DNA of 5,491 bases, from NCBI GenBank assembly GCA_009920225.1, contig RGAJ01000144.1, positions 1 to 5,491 of the forward strand, in the 5' to 3' direction. The stretch comes from Paracoccaceae bacterium (GTDB lineage Bacteria; Pseudomonadota; Alphaproteobacteria; Rhodobacterales; Rhodobacteraceae). A program made the translations under genes and the position numbers. Position 1 is the first letter of the stretch. Each line of letters opens with the position of its first letter. Positions 1 through 5,491 of this stretch are shown piece by piece. The notes under the pieces are model-generated. The model was not told where the DNA came from and made no database searches. It saw only the letters and a program-made list of their open reading frames with translations.

Positions 1-46
1 CCTGAGCAACGCCGCCAGCGCCGATGATAAGAACATTACGTTTCAT
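1..46 (-). CDS. Carboxynorspermidine/carboxyspermidine dehydrogenase, N-terminal fragment (cut by window edge)
   Basis: Only the first 15 codons lie in the window, reading MKRNVLIIGAGGVAQ. This is a beta-strand followed by a glycine-rich turn (GAGGVA), the start of a Rossmann NAD(P)-binding fold, and it matches the N-terminus of the saccharopine-dehydrogenase-like family that includes carboxynorspermidine dehydrogenase. That enzyme reductively condenses L-aspartate-beta-semialdehyde with putrescine or 1,3-diaminopropane, using NADPH, to give carboxyspermidine or carboxynorspermidine in the cytoplasm. The gene starts 39 bases after the nspC stop codon on the same strand, and nspC encodes the next enzyme of the pathway, so the context strongly supports the call. 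The ATG at 46 is preceded by an AAAGGGGG purine run with about 12 bases of spacing, and no other in-frame start codon lies close upstream. With so few residues seen, the family call leans on the neighbour; another saccharopine dehydrogenase-type oxidoreductase remains possible. Confidence 0.8.
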   Translation of the reverse strand, partial: MKRNVLIIGAGGVAQ

Positions 47-85
47 TAAACCACGAAACCCCCTTTGGTTAAAGTTTTAGTGGAT

Positions 86-1180
86 TTAGGATAAAGCTGA
101 TGCGAAATCGTCATATGTAAATGACCGCACCAACCGCTCAGTACCATCCGGTTCACGGATAGCGATTGACGGCATTTGCACGCCGTTAAACCAATTTTTC
201 TTGACCATAGTATAGCCTGCCGCATCTTGAATGGAAATGCGCTGGCCCACGTTTACGGGTTCAGGAAAATTGAATTCCCCAAATATATCGCCTGCAAGAC
301 AGGATTTTCCGCAAATCATCCACGGATGATCGCCCGTGACATTCATGCGTGCGGGTTCGCGGTAAATCAACAGATCCAGCATATGCGCTTCGATTGAACT
401 GTCGACGATGGCTAGGTTTTTTCCATTGTTCATCGTATCCAGAACCGTCACCTCAAGCGTGGTGGATTTTGTAATCGCCGCTTCGCCCGGTTCAAGATAG
501 ACCTGCACACCATAGCGATCCGCAAAGCGTTTCAAACGATCTGCCAATTGATCCAACGGATACTCATCGCCTGTGAAATGAATGCCGCCGCCAAGGCTGA
601 TCCAGTTCATACGGTCAATCAAATGGCCAAAGCGCTGTTCGATCAAATCAAGCATCGCGCTAAATCGATCAAAATCCCCGTTCTCGCAATTGTTGTGAAA
701 CATAAAGCCGCTGATTTTGTCGGCGACGGTTTCAATCGCCTCGGGGGTATGTTCCCCAAGCCGCGAAAACGGACGGGCAGGGTCTGCCAAATCAAAGCTT
801 GACGTTGACACACCGGGATTTACGCGCAAGCCGCGCACGTGGTTTTTGGAAACCTCGTCAAATCGGGCCAATTGTCCGATGGTGTTAAAAATCACCTTGT
901 CGGAATTGGCCAAAACCTCGTTCATTTCTTTGGGGTCCCACGCAACCGAATAGGCGTGGGTTTCGCCCGCGAATTTTTCGCGACCCAATTTGACTTCGAA
1001 CAATGACGATGACGTGGTGCCATCCATATAGTCTGACATCATGTCAAACACAGACCACGTGGCAAAACACTTGAGCGCCAACAAAGCCTTGGCGTCAGAC
1101 TGTTCGCGCAGCCACGCGATCTTTTCCATGTTGCGCAGCAACATAGATTTGTCGATCAAATAATAGGGAGTTTCAATCAT
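86..1180 (-). CDS. nspC: Carboxynorspermidine/carboxyspermidine decarboxylase (NspC)
   Basis: A PLP-dependent decarboxylase of the alanine-racemase fold (fold type III) that removes CO2 from carboxyspermidine or carboxynorspermidine to give spermidine or norspermidine in the cytoplasm. Numbering from the start used here (364 residues, a normal length for NspC): the PLP Schiff-base lysine is K37 in LLALKCF; FMFHNNCEN is at 159-167; the glycine-rich phosphate-binding loop SLGGG is at 195-199; EPGEA is at 230-234; the catalytic cysteine is C294 in SCLAGD; and the C-terminal PLP-contact segment AGYTMVKKNWFNG is at 321-333. All expected active-site residues are present. An upstream in-frame ATG at 1189 would add three residues, but the GGGGG run at 1190-1194 abuts it, whereas it lies 9 bases ahead of the ATG at 1180, so 1180 is preferred. 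The gene follows the ligase gene after about 130 bases and precedes the matching dehydrogenase, the usual enzyme pairing. The natural product (spermidine or norspermidine) cannot be told from sequence alone. Confidence 0.95.
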   Translation of the reverse strand: MIETPYYLIDKSMLLRNMEKIAWLREQSDAKALLALKCFATWSVFDMMSDYMDGTTSSSLFEVKLGREKFAGETHAYSVAWDPKEMNEVLANSDKVIFNTIGQLARFDEVSKNHVRGLRVNPGVSTSSFDLADPARPFSRLGEHTPEAIETVADKISGFMFHNNCENGDFDRFSAMLDLIEQRFGHLIDRMNWISLGGGIHFTGDEYPLDQLADRLKRFADRYGVQVYLEPGEAAITKSTTLEVTVLDTMNNGKNLAIVDSSIEAHMLDLLIYREPARMNVTGDHPWMICGKSCLAGDIFGEFNFPEPVNVGQRISIQDAAGYTMVKKNWFNGVQMPSIAIREPDGTERLVRSFTYDDFASALS

Positions 1181-1189
1181 GGTCAGCAT

Positions 1190-1194
1190 CCCCC
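1190..1194 (-). promoter_or_regulatory. Ribosome binding site deciding the nspC start
   Basis: On the minus strand the run GGGGG sits 9 bases ahead of the ATG at 1180 but directly against the ATG at 1189. A Shine-Dalgarno sequence needs several bases of spacing, so it supports 1180 as the start. This is a weak anti-SD match (no AGGAGG core), so confidence is moderate. Confidence 0.45.
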
Positions 1195-1205
1195 AAGGAA
1201 AAAGG

Positions 1206-1222
1206 ACCCAACGACGTTGGAC
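1206..1222 (-). repeat. Short inverted repeat upstream of nspC (possible attenuator hairpin or operator)
   Basis: A perfect 6-bp inverted repeat, CCAACG-n-CGTTGG, occupies 1208-1220. In the minus-strand transcript it extends by two G-U wobble pairs to 1206 and 1222, as a 7-bp stem with a 3-base loop. It is followed two bases later by five U residues (1199-1203) and then by the nspC ribosome binding site. It could act as a weak terminator or attenuator between the ligase gene and nspC. It could equally be a protein-binding palindrome, since it would lie near the start point of the candidate promoter at 1226-1254. The stem is short and only partly G+C-rich, so a strong terminator is unlikely. 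Confidence 0.3.
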
Positions 1223-1225
1223 ATC

Positions 1226-1254
1226 ATTAAAGAGACCCGCCCTCTATTACACAA
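1226..1254 (-). promoter_or_regulatory. Candidate internal promoter for nspC
   Basis: On the minus strand, TTGTGT (1249-1254) and TTTAAT (1226-1231) are separated by 17 bases, the ideal spacing for a housekeeping sigma-factor promoter. The -10 box matches TATAAT at five of six positions, but the -35 box matches only TTG. It falls in the approximately 130-base gap between the ligase stop and the nspC start, a wider gap than the other junctions of this gene set, which makes an internal promoter plausible. A match of this quality can arise by chance. Confidence 0.2.
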
Positions 1255-1307
1255 TGTCCCCCCACGCAAATGGTTTTTGCGGATTTTATCCAAACTTTTT
1301 CTTTTGA

Positions 1308-2705
1308 TCACACATTATGAAGGTACAGATCAAAGTCGATTTCAGAAATCGTTGATTGTACGCGGAAATATTCGGCCTCTTTTACGGACACGAAAGTATT
1401 GTGCAATTGATCCCCGAGGGCCTGTTTCAGAAACTCTGAATTGCGCGCCATTTCAATCGCGTGATGCCAATCGACCGGCATACGTGGATCGGGTTCCATG
1501 TCATATCCATTGCCGCGCACTTCTGGTGTTGGCATGTCTTTGGTATCCAGCCCATGAATCATGCCGGCCAGAATTGATGTGGCCACCAAATACGGGTTGG
1601 CATCAATACCAGACAGGCGATGTTCGATGCGGCGCGCCTTGCGATCCCCGGCAGGAACCCGAAGGGCCACAGACCGGTTGTTCACACCCCATGTCGTGGA
1701 AATCGGCGCATAGCTTTTTTGCGCAAACCGGCGCCATGAATTTAGGTGGGGCGCAAAGGTCAACATGGTTTCTGGCATCACTTTTTGCAAACCCGCCAAG
1801 GCATGCAAAAGTTCGGGTTTCCATTCGCCCTCAACAGCTTCGGTGAACAGGTTGGTGCCATCGTCTTGTAACATCGAACAATGGAAATGCATGCCTGATC
1901 CGGCAAAACTTGCAAAAGGTTTCGCCATGAAGCACGCGGTCACACCGTGATGACGCGCTTGGGCACGCACAATCCGTTTCATCCGCGCCAGATCATCTGC
2001 TGCGCGCATGACATCGGTGCGGAAATTCAGCGTAAGCTCGTATTGACCCGGCGCATATTCTGAAATCACCGTCTCGGCATCGATGTCGGCCAATTCGGCG
2101 GCGCGATAAATATCGCTGAAAAGCGGCATCATACCGTGAAGATGGTCGACCGAATACACTTCGGTGCGGCGCGATCGGCGCCCATCCAAAACGGCCGCCG
2201 CAGGTCTAAAGTTGCCGGAATCGTCGCGTGCGTTGTCCAACAGGAAAAATTCCAATTCAAACGCCCCCGCTGGATACAATCCGCGTTCGGCCAAAATATT
2301 TACCTGACGCTGCAGCGCATGACGCGGGTCTGATCCCATTGGTTTCCCATCCAGATCATACATCGACATCAAAATTTCGCCGCGTGGCGGATGCGTGTTG
2401 TGCAGCGGAATAATCGTTCCCGGAATGGGCCACGCCTTTAGGTCATTGTCCCCTTGGTCCCAGACAAGGCCGGTCTCATCCACGTCTTCGCCGCAAATGT
2501 CCAAACCCATGATAGAAATAGGCAGATGACGACCAGATGTATAAAATGACAGCAATTCATGACGACGAATAATTTTGCCGCGACCAATGCCATTTGCATC
2601 ATGTAGCACGATGTCAAATGCCTCAATCTCAGGATGCGCGTCCAAAAAGGCCTGTGCCTCTGCCACGGTTGACCCTGATGGGCTTTGGCTGTGTTGTGAT
2701 GTCAT
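1308..2705 (-). CDS. Glutamine-synthetase-family ligase, gamma-glutamylpolyamine (gamma-glutamylputrescine) synthetase type
   Basis: A 465-residue protein with the complete glutamine synthetase fold: a beta-grasp N-terminal domain (about 15-110) and the catalytic domain (about 125-465). Visible signatures are FELEFFL at 149-155 and SEYAPGQYEL at 215-224 (metal-binding glutamates), FMAKPF at 259-264, GSGMHFHCS at 269-277 (nucleotide and metal binding), NRSVALRVP at 343-351, and RRIEHRLSGIDANPYL at 358-373. The family joins the gamma-carboxyl of glutamate to an amine using ATP. The length and motif forms fit the PuuA/GlnT branch, which acts on putrescine, other polyamines or monoamines, rather than housekeeping GlnA. 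The adenylylation-loop motif NLYDLPP of GlnA-I is replaced by LDTKDMPTPE (386-395), which lacks the regulated tyrosine. The ATG overlaps the aminotransferase stop as ATGA, implying translational coupling, with GGAG 11 bases upstream. The nspC neighbour supports a polyamine-like substrate, but the exact amine is unknown. Confidence 0.85.
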   Translation of the reverse strand: MTSQHSQSPSGSTVAEAQAFLDAHPEIEAFDIVLHDANGIGRGKIIRRHELLSFYTSGRHLPISIMGLDICGEDVDETGLVWDQGDNDLKAWPIPGTIIPLHNTHPPRGEILMSMYDLDGKPMGSDPRHALQRQVNILAERGLYPAGAFELEFFLLDNARDDSGNFRPAAAVLDGRRSRRTEVYSVDHLHGMMPLFSDIYRAAELADIDAETVISEYAPGQYELTLNFRTDVMRAADDLARMKRIVRAQARHHGVTACFMAKPFASFAGSGMHFHCSMLQDDGTNLFTEAVEGEWKPELLHALAGLQKVMPETMLTFAPHLNSWRRFAQKSYAPISTTWGVNNRSVALRVPAGDRKARRIEHRLSGIDANPYLVATSILAGMIHGLDTKDMPTPEVRGNGYDMEPDPRMPVDWHHAIEMARNSEFLKQALGDQLHNTFVSVKEAEYFRVQSTISEIDFDLYLHNV

Positions 2706-4075
2706 TTTTTAAAGAGCTCCGAAACAATGCTGTCAAAGGCGTGGATCAAATCGTCGATTTGCGTGTCCGTGGTGACAGGGCTGACCAGCATCATATTGTG
2801 AAAGGGGGCGATCAAGCAACCACGATTGACCAAACCCAAATGTATTGCCTGCTCAAGGGCATGCGCATGCGCGACCATTGCTTCTGATCCGGTCCTCAGC
2901 GGCCCTTTGGCGCAGATAAACTCAACACGTGCACCAACTCGCACCACATGCCATGGTGCGTTGTGCCGTTCGATAACCGCCGACAGACCTTTTGCCAACG
3001 TGTCAGCGCCGCGTTCCATATGCTCATAGGCAGCGGGGGTCATAACATGGTCAAGCGTTGCATGCAGGCAAGCGAACTGCATCGGATTGGCCGACAGCGT
3101 TGTTCCCATCCCTGAATGCCCAGAGGGGCGGTTTGCATCATATTGTGCAAACCGCTGGGCTATGGCGTTGCGCATCCCCCACACCGCGGTAGGCATGCCG
3201 CCTGCAACGGCTTTGCCGACCACAAATATGTCGGGATCAAGTGAGTGCGTCCGTGAGTAGCCGCCATAACCGGTAGAAATTGTGTGTGTTTCGTCGATGA
3301 TCAATACCGCGCCGTGTTGCGTTGCAAGGTCGCGCAGACCCGCCATGAACCCGTCGTCCGGTAACACCATACAACAATTTGTCATGACTGGTTCGGTCAG
3401 AATTGCCGCGATGTCGCCCGATTTCAACGCGGTCTCAACTGCGGCCAAATCATTGAATTCAACGGCCACCGCCGAGCGCGTTAGATCATGCAATTGCCCC
3501 ACCAAACCCGAACGCGCCTGTGTTTGCCCATCGATCAATTCGACCATCACATCCTCAACCGTGCCATGATAGCATCCGTTGAACACCAAAATCTTGGACC
3601 GACCCGTGATGGCGCGCGCGACACGGATCGCGTTGCGGTTCGCATCGGTCGCTGTTGTCGCGATTTGCCACTGAAACGCACCAAAGATACGGGTTAATGC
3701 GCCCGCGGCGTCAATCGCGTCTTGGGTTGGTAGCATATAGGTCAGGCCGCGGTTCGCTTGTTCGCGGATGGCTGCCGCGACTGGGGCAGGGGAATGCCCA
3801 AAAAACGATCCCGTGTCACCCAAACAAAAGTCGTGCAAGATATATCCATCGCATGTTTCAATCGAAGCATCCCATGCCCGATCAATCACCATTGGAAAGG
3901 GCATCGACCAATCCTTCATCCAATGGAACGGCACACCATCGAAATAGGCGTTTTGCCCATCACGCATAGCGGATTTGCTGTTGGGATGGCGGTTTTCATA
4001 TGCTTCGGCTTCGGTTTGATAGAACCGATCAATCACAGTTTGCGGTACACCGCCGATGAAGGTTGCGTTTGTCAT
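2702..4075 (-). CDS. Class-III PLP-dependent aminotransferase, glutamate-1-semialdehyde-aminomutase-like, substrate unknown
   Basis: A 457-residue cytoplasmic fold-type-I enzyme that transfers an amino group between an amine or amino acid and an oxo-acid. Numbering from the ATG at 4075: GCYHG (167-171) supplies the aromatic residue that stacks on PLP; EP at 228-229 and DETHT (261-265), with D261, pair with the pyridine nitrogen; the Schiff-base lysine is K288 in VVGKAVAGG; and GTTLSANP (324-331) contacts PLP phosphate across the dimer. The phosphate loop that usually reads SGTEA is TATDA here (141-145), an unusual form. An upstream in-frame TTG at 4087 is possible, but the ATG is preferred; neither has a good Shine-Dalgarno sequence. 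The stop overlaps the ligase start by four bases, so the two are almost certainly co-translated. Candidates for its role are transamination of a polyamine, a gamma-glutamyl-amine or an omega-amino acid. It is unlikely to be HemL, because it sits with polyamine genes and has divergent motifs. Confidence 0.85.
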   Translation of the reverse strand: MTNATFIGGVPQTVIDRFYQTEAEAYENRHPNSKSAMRDGQNAYFDGVPFHWMKDWSMPFPMVIDRAWDASIETCDGYILHDFCLGDTGSFFGHSPAPVAAAIREQANRGLTYMLPTQDAIDAAGALTRIFGAFQWQIATTATDANRNAIRVARAITGRSKILVFNGCYHGTVEDVMVELIDGQTQARSGLVGQLHDLTRSAVAVEFNDLAAVETALKSGDIAAILTEPVMTNCCMVLPDDGFMAGLRDLATQHGAVLIIDETHTISTGYGGYSRTHSLDPDIFVVGKAVAGGMPTAVWGMRNAIAQRFAQYDANRPSGHSGMGTTLSANPMQFACLHATLDHVMTPAAYEHMERGADTLAKGLSAVIERHNAPWHVVRVGARVEFICAKGPLRTGSEAMVAHAHALEQAIHLGLVNRGCLIAPFHNMMLVSPVTTDTQIDDLIHAFDSIVSELFKK

Positions 4076-4097
4076 ATCTGAAACCAAATGGAATGAT

Positions 4098-4111
4098 TAT
4101 TTGATCAAATA
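4098..4111. promoter_or_regulatory. 14-bp perfect palindrome ahead of the aminotransferase gene, candidate operator
   Basis: TATTTGATCAAATA is a perfect 14-bp palindrome beginning 23 bases upstream of the ATG at 4075. Its half-site ATTTGATC occurs again at 4175-4182, with centres 76 bases apart, about seven helical turns. A palindrome this close to the start of the leftward gene set is well placed for a dimeric repressor. A weak minus-strand promoter overlaps it: TAGACA at 4129-4134 and TATATT at 4108-4113, with a short 15-base spacer. Which regulator binds cannot be told, and an AT-rich palindrome can arise by chance. Confidence 0.4.
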
Positions 4112-4391
4112 TAGGATAAAAATGCGTCTGTCTATTTATTTTGTTTCCGAAAGCGTTAAATTCAGGCGTCATGAATTTGATCATATTTATGGGGCAGGCC
4201 GCGCCCAATCACCCCAGCCCCCCAAAATCATCGCAATTTAGCCGTGCATTTCACAATTCGGCAAATAAATTCCACCTTTTCGCTCTGTCACGATCAGATT
4301 CAGGGTTGATCCTGCCAAATGACCCTATTACACAGGCGCAAACCTATTTTGGCCGCGGTTCCGTGGCCTTTCTGTCTTTAAGAGGATGTCA
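4112..4391. other. Divergent intergenic region between the polyamine gene set and tig
   Basis: About 280 bases without a credible gene; short open frames across it lack recognisable protein features. The part from 4112 to 4190 is AT-rich and carries the second ATTTGATC copy (4175-4182). The stretch 4191-4225 is C/G-rich, with a possible GGGGC/GCCCC pairing. The part from 4300 to 4345 has small inverted repeats (CAGG/CCTG at 4301-4314) and two CCTATT-like boxes (4323-4328 and 4343-4348) that could belong to the tig promoter. I found no convincing -35 partner for either box. No tRNA-like cloverleaf was recognised. Confidence 0.6.
4351..4368 (+). repeat. Hairpin in the tig leader
   Basis: GGCCGCG-GTTC-CGTGGCC forms a 7-bp stem (six Watson-Crick pairs and one G-U) with a 4-base loop. 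It ends 23 bases before the tig ATG and 14 bases before the GAGGA ribosome binding site. It is followed by TTTCTGTCTTT, a T-rich but interrupted run, so it resembles a weak intrinsic terminator or attenuator. A role in mRNA stability or leader folding is equally likely. No rightward gene lies before it in the window, so ordinary end-of-gene termination is not the obvious explanation. Confidence 0.5.
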
Positions 4392-5491
4392 ATGCAAGTT
4401 ACAGAAACCCTGAACGAAGGCCTAAAGCGCGGCTACGCTATGGTTATCACCGCGGATGAATTGAACTCCAAGGTCGACGAAAAATTGAAAGAGGCGCAGC
4501 CTGAAATTTCCCTAAAGGGTTTCCGCAAAGGCAAAGTGCCAATGCCGATGCTGAAAAAACAATTCGGCAAAAACCTGATGGGCGAAGTGATGCAAGAAAC
4601 CATCGACGGCGCGATCAATAGCCATTTTTCCGACGCAGGCGTGCGCCCCGCGATGCAGCCAAACGTCCAGATGACCAATCAAGATTGGAAAGAAGGCGAT
4701 GATGTGCACATCGAGTTCACATACGAAGCATTGCCTGAGATCCCAGAAGTCGATCTGTCCAAAATCAAACTGAACAAAATGGTTGTCAAAGCAGATGACG
4801 CAGCTGTCCAAGAGGCGCTTGCAAATCTGGCCTCAACTGCACAAAGCTTCAAATCACGTCGCAAAGGCTCCAAAGCGCGCGATGGCGAACAAGTTGTAAT
4901 CGATTTCGTTGGCAAAGTTGACGGCGAAGCGTTCGAAGGCGGCTCTGCCGAAGATTACCCATTGGTCCTTGGCTCAAACAGCTTTATCCCCGGCTTCGAA
5001 GATCAACTGGTCGGCGTCAAAGCGGGTGACGAAAAAGACGTCAACGTCACATTCCCGGCGGAATACGGTGCGGCAAACTTGGCGGGCAAAGACGCGGTCT
5101 TTACCTGTACCGTCAAAGACGTCAAAGAACCTGTCGCTGCTGAAATCGATGACGAGCTTGCAACACGTTTTGGTGCAGAAAACCTTGATGGTTTGAAAGC
5201 GCAAATCGCTGAGCGTCTCGAAGCAGAATACGCAGGCGCTGCACGCGCAGTGCAAAAGCGTGAATTGTTGGATGCGCTGGACAAATTGGTGAAATTCGAC
5301 CTTCCACCAACTTTGGTTGATACAGAAGCAAAACAAATTGCGCATCAACTGTGGCACGAAGAAAACCCAGATCACCACGGCCACGACCATGATGTGATCG
5401 AACCAACCGCAGAACATACATCCTTGGCAGAACGCCGCGTGCGTTTGGGCCTGTTGTTGGCAGATCTTGGTCAAAAAGCCGAAGTCGAAAT
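4392..5491 (+). CDS. tig: Trigger factor, ribosome-associated chaperone and peptidyl-prolyl isomerase (3' end outside window)
   Basis: The first 366 codons of trigger factor, which docks at the ribosomal exit tunnel and shields nascent chains in the cytoplasm. The N-terminal ribosome-binding domain (about 1-145) contains the signature GFRKGKVP at 43-50. The FKBP-type prolyl isomerase domain (about 160-245) has [21 protein letters not shown], then [16 protein letters not shown] at 193-208 and FPAEYG at 221-226. The C-terminal helical chaperone domain starts near 250 and continues past the window edge. A His-rich piece, HHGHDHD (328-334), interrupts the helical region. The ATG at 4392 has AGAGGA ending 5 bases upstream; an in-frame ATG at 4386 has its purine run directly against it and is less likely. 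The frame is open to the last base with no stop. The gene is divergent from the polyamine genes and appears independently expressed. Trigger factors usually have about 430-450 residues, so roughly 70-80 codons are probably missing. Confidence 0.97.
   Translation, partial: MQVTETLNEGLKRGYAMVITADELNSKVDEKLKEAQPEISLKGFRKGKVPMPMLKKQFGKNLMGEVMQETIDGAINSHFSDAGVRPAMQPNVQMTNQDWKEGDDVHIEFTYEALPEIPEVDLSKIKLNKMVVKADDAAVQEALANLASTAQSFKSRRKGSKARDGEQVVIDFVGKVDGEAFEGGSAEDYPLVLGSNSFIPGFEDQLVGVKAGDEKDVNVTFPAEYGAANLAGKDAVFTCTVKDVKEPVAAEIDDELATRFGAENLDGLKAQIAERLEAEYAGAARAVQKRELLDALDKLVKFDLPPTLVDTEAKQIAHQLWHEENPDHHGHDHDVIEPTAEHTSLAERRVRLGLLLADLGQKAEVE

Noticed and set aside
47..85. Terminator between nspC and the dehydrogenase gene
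   Set aside because: TTAAACC and GGTTAAA look complementary, but the stem has mismatches and no following T-run on the minus strand; it is simply a short gap with a ribosome binding site.
1217..1846. Plus-strand open frame of 209 codons opposite the ligase gene and the gap
   Set aside because: It runs antisense to a well-supported ligase gene, has no recognisable domain, and its Cys/Pro/Arg-rich composition is typical of a shadow frame.
1308..2705. Ligase as housekeeping glutamine synthetase GlnA
   Set aside because: The adenylylation tyrosine motif is missing, no glnB lies nearby, and the motif forms and polyamine neighbours fit the PuuA-type branch better.
2702..4075. Aminotransferase as HemL (glutamate-1-semialdehyde 2,1-aminomutase) for haem synthesis
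   Set aside because: The phosphate loop diverges, the protein is longer than usual HemL, the neighbours are polyamine genes, and alphaproteobacteria normally make 5-aminolevulinate by the HemA condensation route.
4098..4111. FNR-type site (TTGAT-N4-ATCAA)
   Set aside because: The two halves here abut as TTGATCAA without the four-base spacer, so it is not a standard FNR/Anr box.
4191..4225. G-quadruplex on the minus strand
   Set aside because: Only three clear runs of three or more G are followed by a GG pair, and the region can pair with itself as a hairpin, so a four-tract quadruplex is not supported.
4301..4350. Heat-shock (RpoH) promoter for tig based on CCCTATTA and CCTATTTT boxes
   Set aside because: No CTTG-like -35 element lies at an acceptable distance from either box; the TTGAT at 4306-4310 is too close to the first and too far from the second.
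4974..5474. Minus-strand open frame of 166 codons opposite tig
   Set aside because: It is fully antisense to trigger factor, with Cys/Phe/Val-rich low-complexity translation and no family signature.

Overview
The window looks like a chromosomal piece of an alphaproteobacterium, probably of the Rhodobacterales (roseobacter) type. The support is indirect: the trigger factor has a His-rich C-terminal segment (HHGHDHD) followed by [17 protein letters not shown], which I associate with that group. The base composition is moderate (roughly half G+C by eye), and aspartate-semialdehyde-dependent polyamine synthesis is common in alphaproteobacteria. No mobile element, CRISPR array, rRNA or tRNA was seen.

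Layout. Positions 1-4075 hold four genes read leftwards (minus strand). In transcription order they are: a class-III PLP aminotransferase (2702-4075); a glutamine-synthetase-fold ligase of the gamma-glutamylpolyamine synthetase type (1308-2705), coupled to the first by an ATGA overlap; carboxynorspermidine decarboxylase nspC (86-1180); and the first 15 codons of a carboxynorspermidine/carboxyspermidine dehydrogenase, cut by the window edge (1-46). A gap of about 130 bases separates the ligase from nspC and contains a short inverted repeat and a weak possible promoter. Positions 4076-4391 are a divergent intergenic region with a 14-bp palindrome close to the aminotransferase start and a strong hairpin just ahead of the next gene. 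Positions 4392-5491 hold the trigger factor gene tig on the plus strand, running off the right edge.

How the genes work together. The dehydrogenase condenses L-aspartate-beta-semialdehyde with a diamine to give a carboxy-polyamine, and NspC decarboxylates it to spermidine or norspermidine. This is the alternative to the S-adenosylmethionine route. The two upstream genes encode a ligase of the family that gamma-glutamylates amines and an aminotransferase whose substrate I cannot name. Their coupling to the synthesis pair suggests that one locus makes a triamine and also glutamylates or transaminates an amine or a related metabolite. That link is inferred from gene order and family only. The trigger factor is a housekeeping chaperone with its own upstream region and is not expected to share the polyamine function.
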